Positions 1 to 8,091 of a stretch of 64,000 bases of DNA are shown piece by piece. The DNA is from Streptomyces olivaceoviridis. GTDB taxonomy: Bacteria > Actinomycetota > Actinomycetes > Streptomycetales > Streptomycetaceae. Where the stretch lies: assembly GCF_014650115.1 (NCBI RefSeq), contig NZ_BMUI01000015.1, positions 124,001 to 188,000 on the forward strand, given 5' to 3'. The position numbers and the translations under genes were made by a program. Each line of letters opens with the position of its first letter. Position 1 is the stretch's first letter. The notes below the pieces were generated by a model. The model did not search any database. It was given only the letters and a program-made list of their open reading frames with translations, and was not told where the DNA came from.

Positions 1-1206
1 GGACTCGTGGATCTCCGGGGGGTCGCACAGGCCGTACTTCGGTCCCGACAGGCGCAGCAGCAGGCGCAGCGTCGGCTCGGTCACCCAGAGCGGGCCCGGC
101 TCGTCGCGGCTGCCGATGGGGTTGGGCAGGTAGGCGTCGTGCTCCCAGGCGGGCGGGGTGATCAGGTGCACGCCCGCGCGGCGGCGGTCGTGCCGGTCGC
201 CGGTGGAGTGTTCCAGCTGGCCGAGCGGCAGGTGCGTCTTGAGCGCGGACAGGTAGGCGCCGTTGACGTCGAGTGCCGTGACCTCGAACTCGCCGGGCGG
301 CAGTTCGGCGCGCGTCCACTTGGGGCGGGCCTCCCAGATCTGGTCCGGGCCGCGGGAGGTCTGCTTGCGCAGGACGTCGGGCAGCCAGGGGTGCGCGACG
401 ATGTCGTACCGGCCGCCCTTGCGGGTCTGGTCCAGCAATGCCATGGCGTCCGGGATGGCCCGCCTGACCAGCGCGGCGGTCGCCGCCTCGACGTCACCGC
501 CGTGCTGGTCGAGGGCGGCCGACACGGCGGCGGCGATCAGGTCGGGGTCGTCGGCGGTCTTGAGCCTGCGGCCGGCGGGGACGACCTTGACACCCCCGCC
601 CGTCCGCGGGCGGGGGTGTGCGGAGGCGGGCGGGAGCGAGGGCTCGGTCGGCGGCGCCTGGTGGAGCGTACGCGTGCGCTCGGGTGTGCCGCAGTGCGAG
701 GGGTCCAGGTGCTGGGGGAATCCGGCCACCTGGTGGCGGGCGGGCTGTCCGCACAGGACGCAGGGCTGGGGCGTGGACAGGGCCACCACGTCTTCATCGC
801 CGTCGTCGCCGCTGCCGTGGGCGGAGGGCTGCTCGGTCCCGGCCTCCGCCGGTGCGGTCTCCTCCGGCCGCTCGGTCCCGGCCTCCGCCGGTGCGGTCTC
901 CTCCGGCCGCTCGGTCCCGGCTTCCGCCGGTGCGGTCTCCTCCGGCTGCTCGGCCGGGGCCGCCGCGGCCAGTTTCGTCCGCGCTCCCTTGAGGAAGTAC
1001 GCGTACTTCTCCCGGACTTCGCCGCTCGGGTCGCGTCCGGACTCCCACCCCCCGACCGTGGACGGGCTGACCTCCAGGGCCCGCGCGAGCTGGGTGCGGG
1101 AGAGGTTCAGTCCCTCGCGCAGGGCACGCCGTTCCCCGGCGGGCGGCAGCGGGACCTCCTGCCTGGCGCCGGCGAGGAGGGCGTCGATCGCGTCGAAGTC
1201 CGTCAT
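1..1206 (-). CDS. Tap-like telomere-associated / HTH protein (partial)
   Basis: The frame is open from an ATG to the left edge (402 codons), so the C-terminus is missing. The N-terminus has a helix-turn-helix (SRTQLARALEVSPSTVGGWE), followed by a low-complexity linker with three 13-residue repeats and a CVLCGQPA...H zinc-finger-like segment (CxxC). The later part contains VTALDVNGAYLSALKTHLPL, which resembles the DNA-metabolism domain I recall from Streptomyces Tap proteins. Tap binds telomere 3' DNA and recruits the terminal protein. The start overlaps the stop of the upstream HTH gene by ATGA, so the two are translationally coupled. Tap-family assignment is from memory of the family and is moderately sure; a conjugative-element regulator with the same architecture is the main alternative. 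Confidence 0.6.
   Translation of the reverse strand, partial: MTDFDAIDALLAGARQEVPLPPAGERRALREGLNLSRTQLARALEVSPSTVGGWESGRDPSGEVREKYAYFLKGARTKLAAAAPAEQPEETAPAEAGTERPEETAPAEAGTERPEETAPAEAGTEQPSAHGSGDDGDEDVVALSTPQPCVLCGQPARHQVAGFPQHLDPSHCGTPERTRTLHQAPPTEPSLPPASAHPRPRTGGGVKVVPAGRRLKTADDPDLIAAAVSAALDQHGGDVEAATAALVRRAIPDAMALLDQTRKGGRYDIVAHPWLPDVLRKQTSRGPDQIWEARPKWTRAELPPGEFEVTALDVNGAYLSALKTHLPLGQLEHSTGDRHDRRRAGVHLITPPAWEHDAYLPNPIGSRDEPGPLWVTEPTLRLLLRLSGPKYGLCDPPEIHES
838..954 (-). repeat. three tandem 39-bp repeats inside the Tap-like gene
   Basis: Three head-to-tail 39-bp units (838-876, 877-915, 916-954) encode EETAPAEAGTERP-type 13-residue repeats in the acidic linker between the HTH and the CxxC segment. 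The first two are identical and the third has a few changes. The length is a multiple of three, so copy number can vary without breaking the frame. Confidence 0.9.
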
Positions 1207-1517
1207 CGGGTTCCCCCGTCCGGTACGGCCGCGGGGCGGGCGGTGGTGGTGTGGCCGCCGGGGAGGCGCCGGCGTGCCGCGGGCAGCGCCTCGACGGCGC
1301 GGGTGGGGCCGGCGAGGAGGTCGAGGACGTCCACGCCGTAGTGTGCGGCGACCGCGTCGCAGTCGGCGAGGCTCCAGGCCGCGCTGCCGGACTGACGGCG
1401 GCTCACCTGGGCCTGGCTCACCCCGAGCGCGGCGGCGAGGGCGGTCTGCGACTCGCCGGTCGCGTGCAGCAACGCGGCCACCGCGGACCGCACTCGCTCG
1501 GCCAGGCCCATACTCAT
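1203..1517 (-). CDS. small XRE/HTH DNA-binding protein
   Basis: This 104-residue protein has one helix-turn-helix (QTALAAALGVSQAQVSRRQ) followed by a short segment, AAHYGVDVLDLLAGP, typical of Cro/CI-like regulators that sit next to plasmid or telomere genes. I chose the ATG that gives MSMGLAERV because upstream in-frame codons lie inside palindromic DNA. Its stop overlaps the start of the Tap-like gene by ATGA. A perfect 8-bp inverted repeat lies just upstream and may be its own operator. The exact function is unknown; an autoregulatory role is inference. Confidence 0.65.
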   Translation of the reverse strand: MSMGLAERVRSAVAALLHATGESQTALAAALGVSQAQVSRRQSGSAAWSLADCDAVAAHYGVDVLDLLAGPTRAVEALPAARRRLPGGHTTTARPAAVPDGGTR

Positions 1518-1548
1518 AGGGCCGAACCTAGCACGCCGTGCACATTCC

Positions 1549-1567
1549 TCATGCGTGAGACGCATGA
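1549..1567. promoter_or_regulatory. perfect inverted repeat upstream of the HTH gene
   Basis: TCATGCGT-GAG-ACGCATGA is a perfect 8-bp inverted repeat with a 3-bp centre, about 32 bp upstream of the chosen start of the HTH gene. Position and symmetry suit an operator for that regulator. Confidence 0.55.
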
Positions 1568-1606
1568 TGTCCGGCCCGGTGGACGGCGTGGAGAGATCGC
1601 GGCATC

Positions 1607-1622
1607 TCACATGTTCAGGTGA
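1607..1622. promoter_or_regulatory. TCACA-N6-TGTGA-type element (copy a)
   Basis: TCACATGTTCAGGTGA is a 16-bp near-palindrome between the divergent HTH and PAP2 genes. It closely resembles the element at 12134-12149 (TCACATGAACGTGTGA), sharing arms and spacing. It lies 35 bp before the PAP2 start and 90 bp before the HTH start. Confidence 0.5.
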
Positions 1623-1656
1623 GGAAGGTATGAGGACGCCGACCTAGCATCGGTGT

Positions 1657-2568
1657 GTGTGCCCTCATGGGAAAGACGAGAAGCCCTTCGGTAAGCGCGT
1701 GCGCGGACGGCTGGAGGCCGCCGCCGCGGGCGCGGCGCTGCTGCTGGCCGGTGTCTACGGCGCGTTCGTGCGGACGGCGACCGGACAGCGCTGAGAGAAC
1801 GCGGTGCTGGCGGGGCGGCGCGAGGACGAGACCCTGGCCGCCGCCCGGGCCGCGAACGGCATGCTGGACCACATCACCCTGTCCTCGCTCGGCGCGGCGG
1901 TGGCGGTGCTGCTCCTGATCGGGCTGGCGCGGCGCCGCTCCGCCCTGACGGTGGTCGCCGTCGGTACGGTAGGCGTCTCCCTGCTGCTCGCCGAGGTGCT
2001 CAAGCGGTACGTGCTGCCCCGTCCGGATCTCGTGAACGCCCCGGAGCGGCTGCTGGGCAACAGCTTCCCGAGCGGACACACCACCATCGCGATGAGCGTG
2101 CTGTTCGGGCTCACCCTGGTGGTTCCCTACCGGTGGCGGGGCGTCGCCGTCGGCGTCTGCGCACTGTGGGCCACCTTCGTCGGCGCCTACACGGTGGCGG
2201 CGGGCTGGCACCGGCCCAGTGACACCATCGGGGCCGACCTGCTCGTACTGGCCGTCGCCGGCTCGCTCACCGCGCTCCTGGCGCGCAGCGGGCGGGTGCG
2301 TCCCGTCGCGGACCACGCTCGTCCGTTGCGCGCGCTGTTCGTGATCGCCCCGCTGTGCGGTGTGGCGCTGGCCGGGCTCGGCTGCGGCACGGTGCTGCTG
2401 GTGGACTCGATGTTCCGCTTGCCGCCCGGCGACCCGGCGGTGCCGCGCCTGGCGTACGCGGGCGGGCACGTGCTGGCCGCGGGGGCCAGTGCGGCGGTCA
2501 CCCTCGTGCTGCTCGCCCTGCTGCACCGGGTCGACCTGGACCGGCCCGGGAGGCCGGACGGCACCTGA
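1657..2568 (+). pseudogene. PAP2-family membrane phosphatase, interrupted by in-frame TGA
   Basis: The reading frame from GTG 1657 encodes a basic N-terminus and a first membrane helix (LEAAAAGAALLLAGVYGAFV), then meets TGA at 1792-1794 after the residues TATGQR. It continues in the same frame to 2568 with all PAP2 signatures: LKRYVLPRP (K-x6-RP), NSFPSGHTT and AGWHRPSDTIGAD. These act in phosphatidate or undecaprenyl-pyrophosphate dephosphorylation at the membrane. A GTG at 1804 could start a shorter 254-residue protein that keeps all three motifs but loses helix 1. The interruption is either a real nonsense mutation or a base-call error. A strong hairpin follows the gene. Confidence 0.7.
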
Positions 2569-2610
2569 GCTCCGCTGCTGAGCGGGCTCCCCGCTCCCGC
2601 CGGAAACAGC

Positions 2611-2644
2611 GCGGCACCGGGTGGCCACGTCCACCCGGTGCCGC
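2611..2644. terminator. bidirectional hairpin terminator
   Basis: A perfect 14-bp stem (GCGGCACCGGGTGG / CCACCCGGTGCCGC) with a 6-base loop lies between the convergent PAP2 and encapsulin genes, 42 bp after one and 9 bp after the other. Confidence 0.85.
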
Positions 2645-2652
2645 TTCGCGCG

Positions 2653-3465
2653 TCAGGCGCCGGCCGGGGCCGGTGACAGGGCCACCACGGCCTCGCTGGT
2701 GTACGCCAGGAAGGTCAGGGTCTCCTGGAAGTACAGGGTGACGCTCGTCGCGTCGTGCGACAGGTAGCCGATCGACACGTCCTGGCCGAGGCGCAGTTCG
2801 AAGTCGCCGCCACGGGTGGAGAGCAGGAAGGCGCCGTCGATCGCGGGTGCCCAGACGATGTCGCCGTCGAGCAGCCGGGCGAGGTGCTTGATGACCGGGT
2901 AGCCGTGGTCGGACGTCTCGCTGACGGCCGTGTACGCCTCGGCGCTCAGCGCCAGTGTGTAGGCGCCGTCCACACCGGCCAGGCGCAGGGCCGTCACCGC
3001 CTGGCTGATGGCGTCCGGGTAGTCGCGCACGTCGGCGGGGAGCGTCAGCTCCGGGTTGGAGGAGCTCGCCCGCAGCCCGGTGATCCCGGCCGCCGGGTAG
3101 CCCTCGAACACGGCCCGGTCCTCGGCGAACGCCAGCCGCCGGGCCGCGTCCTTCACCGGCTGCCAGTCGGCGTCCTTGGCACCCCGGGCGACGTCGTCCA
3201 CCTGCCGCCGGTCCACGGTGAACGGCACGCGCAGTTCGACCAGCGGCTGGAAGCGGCGGGTGTGCGCGATGACCCCGTCCGCGGGGGTGTCGACGGCGTC
3301 CAGGTGACCGGTGCCCACGCCGGCGAGCGCGACGCCGCCCGGTTCGGGCACGTCGACGATACGGCGGGCCGCGACATGGCGCTTGAAGGTGCGGCGGGCC
3401 TCCTCCTCCAGGTCGGCCCACGCGGCATCGGAGACGGGCGCGAGTTCACGGTGCAGATTGTTCAT
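2653..3465 (-). CDS. encapsulin shell protein (family 1)
   Basis: This 270-residue protein starts MNNLHRELAPVSDAAW, the hallmark N-terminus of family 1 encapsulins, and matches the usual length of about 265 residues. Encapsulins have the HK97 phage-capsid fold and assemble into a protein nanocompartment. The motif VDVPEPGGVALAGVGTG and the C-terminal YLSHDATSVTLYFQETLTF segment fit the family. Its ATG overlaps the stop of the upstream DyP peroxidase gene (ATGA), so shell and cargo are translated together. The neighbour carries a classical cargo-loading tail, which confirms the pairing. The compartment probably sequesters peroxidase activity during oxidative stress. Confidence 0.95.
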   Translation of the reverse strand: MNNLHRELAPVSDAAWADLEEEARRTFKRHVAARRIVDVPEPGGVALAGVGTGHLDAVDTPADGVIAHTRRFQPLVELRVPFTVDRRQVDDVARGAKDADWQPVKDAARRLAFAEDRAVFEGYPAAGITGLRASSSNPELTLPADVRDYPDAISQAVTALRLAGVDGAYTLALSAEAYTAVSETSDHGYPVIKHLARLLDGDIVWAPAIDGAFLLSTRGGDFELRLGQDVSIGYLSHDATSVTLYFQETLTFLAYTSEAVVALSPAPAGA

Positions 3466-4511
3466 CGGGACATGCTCCGCTTCATACTGCCGATCCCGAG
3501 GGAGGACCCGGAGGATCGGACCTGGCTGTCGGTCGGTGTGACGGCGGCGACGGCCCCGGCGGCCGGCGGCTCGGGGAGGTCTTCGAGGAAGTCCGCGGTA
3601 GGTGTGAAGAACAGGGTGCCGGTGACCGCGGTGGAGAAGTCCAGGATCCGGTCGTGCGGTGCCGACTCCGTGCCCAGGAACATCCGCTCCAGCATCGTCT
3701 CCGTCACCTCGGGGGTGCGGGCGTAGCCGATGAAGTAGGTGCCGAACTCCCCGCGGCCCGCCGCGCCGAAGGGCATGTTGTCGCGCAGGATCTCGCGTTC
3801 GGTGCCGTCCGGGTCGATGACGGTGGTGAGGGCGACGTGCGAGTCGGCCGGTTTGACGTCGTCGGCGAGTTCCACGTCGGACAGCTTGCGCCGGCCGATC
3901 ACGTGTTCCTGCGCCTCGACCGGCAGGGCCTCCCAGGCCTCCATGTCGTGCAGGTACTTCTGTACGACGACGTAACTGCCGCCCGCGAACGACGGGTCCT
4001 CGTCGCCGACGAGGACGGCCGCGCGCGCCGCGGCACCCGTCGGGTTCTCCGTGCCGTCCACGAAGCCGAGCAGGTCGCGTTCGTCGAAGTACTTGAAGCC
4101 CTGTACCTCGTCCTGGACCGTGACCGCGCCGCGCAGCCGGTTCATGATCTCCGTGGCGAGCGCGAAGCACAGGTCGAGCCGCGCGGCCCGGATGTGGAAG
4201 AGCAGGTCGCCGGGGGTGGCCACGGCCCGGTGCACGGGTCCCCGCAGTTCCCGGAAGGGGTGCAGCCGGGCCGGGCGCGGCCCGGTGAACAGGCGGTCCC
4301 AGGCGTGCGAGCCGATACTGGTGACACAGCTGAGCCGGCCCTCGGGCTGGGCGCGGAACCCCACGGCGCGTTCCAGTGAGCCGATGTCGGACAGCAGCTC
4401 ACGGACCGTGGTCTCGCCGCCGCTGTCGACGGTGACCACCAGGAAGATCGCCGCGCTGGTCAGCGGGGACAAAACCAGCTGCGGCACCGGTTCGGGGACG
4501 TCTTGGGTCAT
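3462..4511 (-). CDS. DyP-type peroxidase, encapsulin cargo
   Basis: This 349-residue haem peroxidase has the DyP signature GFVDGTENP with the catalytic Asp, the proximal His in DSHVALTT and the distal Arg in REILRDNMPFG. The last residues, SSLGIGSMKRSMSR, match the encapsulation signal of DyP cargo (SLGIGSLKR type), so the enzyme should be packaged in the encapsulin encoded immediately downstream. I placed the start at MTQDVPEP because a GGAAGGG ribosome site lies about 10 bases upstream; an ATG nine bases earlier is too close to it. The gene is divergent from the LLM oxidoreductase gene. Confidence 0.95.
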   Translation of the reverse strand: MTQDVPEPVPQLVLSPLTSAAIFLVVTVDSGGETTVRELLSDIGSLERAVGFRAQPEGRLSCVTSIGSHAWDRLFTGPRPARLHPFRELRGPVHRAVATPGDLLFHIRAARLDLCFALATEIMNRLRGAVTVQDEVQGFKYFDERDLLGFVDGTENPTGAAARAAVLVGDEDPSFAGGSYVVVQKYLHDMEAWEALPVEAQEHVIGRRKLSDVELADDVKPADSHVALTTVIDPDGTEREILRDNMPFGAAGRGEFGTYFIGYARTPEVTETMLERMFLGTESAPHDRILDFSTAVTGTLFFTPTADFLEDLPEPPAAGAVAAVTPTDSQVRSSGSSLGIGSMKRSMSR

Positions 4512-4635
4512 GCGTGTCATACCCTTCCCAGCCGAGTCGACGGCGGACGAATGCGTGGACCAGCCACACTCTAGGTCGAACCCTTGGCCCGCGCGCGACA
4601 GATCGCACTGACATGGGCGGACACCGTGTGCGGCC

Positions 4636-4677
4636 GGTGACATACGTGTGTACCGGCACATGACGCAACACGCGTGT
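4636..4677. promoter_or_regulatory. palindrome-rich divergent promoter region
   Basis: GGTGACATACGTGTGTACC (from 4636) is a near-palindrome centred on ACGT and resembles the element at 33851-33867. ACACGCGTGT (4668-4677) is a perfect palindrome. Both lie between the divergent DyP and LLM oxidoreductase genes, 44-85 bp before the LLM start. The regulator is unknown. Confidence 0.35.
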
Positions 4678-4720
4678 GTAGGCTGGGCGCACCCATCACC
4701 CCACCTCCGCGAAGGCAGCC

Positions 4721-5623
4721 ATGCGCATCGGATTCGCACTCCCCCAGTTCCACCGTCAGGCGTTCGAGGTCGCCCGGGTCGCGGAATTCGCGCGGGAGGT
4801 GGAGCGGGCCGGTGCCGCGAGCCTCTGGGTCGGCGACCGCAACCTGGCGGCGGTGCGGCCCAGCGTCGGCTACGGCGGGCAGGGCACCACCATTCCGCCG
4901 GAGCTCAACCCGGCCGCCGACCCCTTCGTGCTCCTCGGGGTGGCCGCCGCCGCGACCGAACACGTGCTGCTCGGTTCGCATGTGCTCATCGCACCCCTGT
5001 ATCCGCCCGTGCAGCTGGCGCGGGCGCTGACCACCATCGACCTGATCAGCGGCGGCCGGCTGCTGGCCGGGTTCGGCATCGGCTGGTCGCCGGAGGAGTA
5101 CGAGGCCGCGGGGCGGGACTTCAGCCGGCGCGGGGCCCTGCTGGACGAACTCCTCGACGCGCTCCAGGCCGTGTGGACCGAGGACCCCGCCGAGTACTCC
5201 GGGGCGCTGTTGTCGGTGCCCCGGCACCACGCCCCGCTCAAGCCCGCGCGGCTGCCGCGTCCCCCGGTGTATCTGGGCGCGCTCTCCGAGCGGGCGCTGC
5301 TCCGGGTCGCGCGGCGCGCGGACGGGTGGCTGCCGCTGTGCGTGGTGCCGGAATACGTGGACACCGACGGCCTGACCGCCCAGCGGGCGCAGCTCGACAC
5401 GTGGGCGCGTGCCGCCGGGCGGGAGCCGGAGGACATCGACACCGTACTGCGGGTCAACGTCTCCACGGGCACGGGCGTGCGGGCGGTGGCGGAGGCGATC
5501 CGCACCGTGCACGACCGGACGGGCATCGAGCACGTCATGGTGGACACCATGTACGAGGTGGACACGGTGGAGGAGTCCCTCGCGTACGCGCGTGAGCTGC
5601 TCGCGCTGCTGCCCGCCGAGTGA
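4721..5623 (+). CDS. LLM-class F420-dependent oxidoreductase
   Basis: This 300-residue protein has the bacterial-luciferase-like TIM barrel: MRIGFALPQF at the start, DPFVLLGVAAAATEHVLLGS in the middle and LISGGRLLAGFGIGWSPEEY, the conserved loop of F420-dependent family members. The substrate cannot be read from the sequence. A GAAGG ribosome site lies 6 bases upstream of the ATG. It is transcribed away from the DyP-encapsulin pair and ends 28 bp from the convergent cydB. Assignment to the family is sure; cofactor F420 rather than FMN is inferred from the subgroup. Confidence 0.85.
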   Translation: MRIGFALPQFHRQAFEVARVAEFAREVERAGAASLWVGDRNLAAVRPSVGYGGQGTTIPPELNPAADPFVLLGVAAAATEHVLLGSHVLIAPLYPPVQLARALTTIDLISGGRLLAGFGIGWSPEEYEAAGRDFSRRGALLDELLDALQAVWTEDPAEYSGALLSVPRHHAPLKPARLPRPPVYLGALSERALLRVARRADGWLPLCVVPEYVDTDGLTAQRAQLDTWARAAGREPEDIDTVLRVNVSTGTGVRAVAEAIRTVHDRTGIEHVMVDTMYEVDTVEESLAYARELLALLPAE

Positions 5624-5651
5624 CACACGCGATCTCCCGGACACGGCGGCC

Positions 5652-6659
5652 CTAGTCATGCGGGGCCGGTTCGGCGGCGTCGACCCGGCCCATGACCCGG
5701 AACAGCAGGACCAGGGACGGCAGGATGAGGATGCCCGCGGCGCAGGCGACGCCGACGAGGACGGTGAGGGTGGCGTGCGGTGCCGCCGCGTCCTGGACCG
5801 GCAGGTGGGTGCCGAGGAGGTAGGGGTACTGGGAGACGCCCCAGCCGCTGACGATGAGGGCGACGGCCGCCGCCGCGGTCGCGCGCAGGCCGCGGGTCCG
5901 CTCGGCGCGCAGCAGGGCCAGGCCCAGCAGGCCGCAGAGCGCCGCGAGCAGGGCGAGCGGCAGCGCGCGGTGGCTGAGCTGGTGGAACAGGCGGGGGGCG
6001 TCCGCCCGCAGGACGAAGATCCCCGCGATGCTGACGGCACCGGTGACGACGCCCGCCGCGAGGGCACGGTCGCGGAAGTACCGCAGCAGGTGCGGGTCCC
6101 CGTGCCGCCTGGCGGCCACCGTCAGGTAGGTGGCCGCCAGGTAGGCGCAGGCCAGCACGGCGAGCACACCGCCGAGGACGCCGGTCGGGTTCAGCCAGCT
6201 GGTGACGGGGTCCCCGTCGCCCCGGGTGGGTACGCGCCCGGAGGCCAGGGCGCCCGCGACGGAACCGAAGCAGTAGGGCGTCAGCACGGAGGAGAACGCG
6301 AACGCGGCGCCGTACACGCGCTGTTCGGGTGTGCGGATCGACGCCTTGCGGAAGGCGAAGCCCGCTCCGCGCAGCACGATGCCGAGCGCGGCGATCCCCA
6401 GCGGGAGGTACAGCGTCGAGGTCAGCGCGGCGAACGCCGGGGGGAAGCCGCTCCACAGCATGACCAGGCAGTAGATCAGCCAGGTGTGGTTCGCCTCCCA
6501 GACGGGGGCGAGGGAGTCGTCGATCAGATGGCGGGGCTCCCGGCCGCGCCCGGCCCCGCCCGCGATCAGGTCCCAGAACCCGGCGCCGAAGTCGGCGCCG
6601 CCGAGGACGCAGTAGGCGATCACCCCGATGAAGAGGAACACCGCGACCAGGTCGGCCAT
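5652..6659 (-). CDS. cydB: cytochrome bd oxidase subunit II
   Basis: This 335-residue polytopic membrane protein carries the CydB signatures GGADFGAGFWDL near the N-terminus and VWEANHTWL. With CydA it forms the quinol-oxidising cytochrome bd terminal oxidase, which has high oxygen affinity and serves at low oxygen or under respiratory stress. The start lies one base after the cydA stop, so the two are co-translated. It is the last gene of the leftward redox group. Confidence 0.95.
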   Translation of the reverse strand: MADLVAVFLFIGVIAYCVLGGADFGAGFWDLIAGGAGRGREPRHLIDDSLAPVWEANHTWLIYCLVMLWSGFPPAFAALTSTLYLPLGIAALGIVLRGAGFAFRKASIRTPEQRVYGAAFAFSSVLTPYCFGSVAGALASGRVPTRGDGDPVTSWLNPTGVLGGVLAVLACAYLAATYLTVAARRHGDPHLLRYFRDRALAAGVVTGAVSIAGIFVLRADAPRLFHQLSHRALPLALLAALCGLLGLALLRAERTRGLRATAAAAVALIVSGWGVSQYPYLLGTHLPVQDAAAPHATLTVLVGVACAAGILILPSLVLLFRVMGRVDAAEPAPHD

Positions 6660-6660
6660 G

Positions 6661-8085
6661 TCAGGACGCCTTTCCCGTGGTGGTCCCGGCGGGGCGTTCG
6701 GGACCGTAGGGCACGGACACGGCCTCGTCGCCCTGCTGTCGCCAGCGCCGGGTCATGGACCGCAGCACCCACAGGGCGGCGGCGCCGACGGCCAGGTAGA
6801 GCAGGAGGACGGCGCCGAAGAAGGGCCACAGGTCGCCCCGGGTGGCCACCGCGTCCCGGGTCAGCAGGTGGCCGACGACGATCCACGGCTGGCGGCCGAC
6901 CTCGGTGACCACCCAGCCGCTCTCCAGGCAGAGGATCGCCACGATCCCGCACGCGGCGGCGGACCGCAGGAACCAGCGGTCGGTCGCCAGCGTGTGCCGG
7001 CGGCGCCACCACAGCCAGGCGAACCAGAGGGCGACGGCGAGCATGAGGAAGGAGGTGCCGACCATGATGTCGAACGCCCAGTGGACGATGTTCGCCTGCG
7101 CGTCGGTCGGCCGGACGCCGGCGGGGACGGCCTCCAGTCCCTTGATGGTGGTCGAGGGCTTGAAGCCGGCCAGCAGGGACGCCATGTCGGGGATCTTGAC
7201 GCCGTAGCGCACCTCGCCGTCGACCAGTACGCCGCCCAGGGTCTCGGGGACGTGGGAGCCGGTGTCGGGGAGCAGTTCGATGGCCGCGAACTTCGCCGGT
7301 TCGTCGTCGAAGACCTGCCGGGCGATGGTGTCGCCGACGATGATCTGCACCGGCAGCGCGCAGGCCGCGGTGACGAATCCGGTGAGGAAGCCGACCCGGT
7401 GGTGGCGGTCGCGCCGGCCGCGCAGCATGCCCACCGCGTAGACGCCGGCCACGACGAAGCCGGCGACGATGTACGCCGCGATCAGCATGTGCCAGAACTC
7501 CAGCCAGAAGGCGTCGTTGAAGAACACCTCGGCGGGCCGGACGGCGACCACCTTGCCGTGCTCGACGGTGATGCCGCCGGGCTGGTTCATCCAGGCGTTG
7601 GCGGCGACGACCGAGGCGGTTCCGCCGACGCCGGCCAGGGAGACGGGCACCCCGGTCCAGAAGTGCGCCCAGGGCGGCATCCGGTCCCAGCCGTAGATGT
7701 AGAGGGCCACGAAGATGGCTTCGAGGAAGAAGAACAGACCCTCGATCGCGAAGGGGAAGCCGAAGGCGGAGCCGTAGTCGCCCATCAGCCGGGGCCACAG
7801 GATGCCCAGCTCGAAGGAGAGGACGGTCCCGGTGATGGCCCCGACCGCGAACAGCACGGCGGCCACCTTCGACCAGCGGCGGGCGAGCAGCAGGGCTTCG
7901 GCGTCCCCCTTGCGCAGACCCCGCCAGTGCGCGATCAGCATGAGGGTGGTCAGGGCGACGCCGAACGGCACGAGGATGATGTGGAACCCGAGGGTGAAGG
8001 CCATCTGCTCCCGGGCGGGCAGCAGTTGCGCGGGGTCCGCGGCGGCCAGTGCGGGCAGGTGGGCGAGCGCGCCGGCTGTCGTCAT
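6661..8085 (-). CDS. cydA: cytochrome bd oxidase subunit I
   Basis: This 474-residue membrane protein has the CydA hallmarks: a haem-ligand His in LGFHIILVPFGVALTTL, another in EFWHMLIAAYIVAGF, and the GRQPW motif. The Q-loop is of the short type. It oxidises quinol and reduces oxygen without proton pumping. The start lies 6 bp after the stop of the FdhF/YdeP-like gene and a GAGGA site sits about 10 bases upstream, so the molybdoenzyme, cydA and cydB form one transcription unit. No cydCD transporter genes lie beside them, so haem-bd assembly must rely on genes elsewhere. Confidence 0.95.
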   Translation of the reverse strand: MTTAGALAHLPALAAADPAQLLPAREQMAFTLGFHIILVPFGVALTTLMLIAHWRGLRKGDAEALLLARRWSKVAAVLFAVGAITGTVLSFELGILWPRLMGDYGSAFGFPFAIEGLFFFLEAIFVALYIYGWDRMPPWAHFWTGVPVSLAGVGGTASVVAANAWMNQPGGITVEHGKVVAVRPAEVFFNDAFWLEFWHMLIAAYIVAGFVVAGVYAVGMLRGRRDRHHRVGFLTGFVTAACALPVQIIVGDTIARQVFDDEPAKFAAIELLPDTGSHVPETLGGVLVDGEVRYGVKIPDMASLLAGFKPSTTIKGLEAVPAGVRPTDAQANIVHWAFDIMVGTSFLMLAVALWFAWLWWRRRHTLATDRWFLRSAAACGIVAILCLESGWVVTEVGRQPWIVVGHLLTRDAVATRGDLWPFFGAVLLLYLAVGAAALWVLRSMTRRWRQQGDEAVSVPYGPERPAGTTTGKAS

Positions 8086-8091
8086 GGCAGG

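Noticed and set aside
7..1341. Plus-strand frame across the Tap-like and HTH genes
   Set aside because: It is Gly/Arg/Val-rich without motifs, while the minus strand gives two coupled DNA-binding proteins.
1792..1794. In-frame TGA as selenocysteine
   Set aside because: PAP2 enzymes need no selenocysteine, and no suitable recoding hairpin is seen just downstream.
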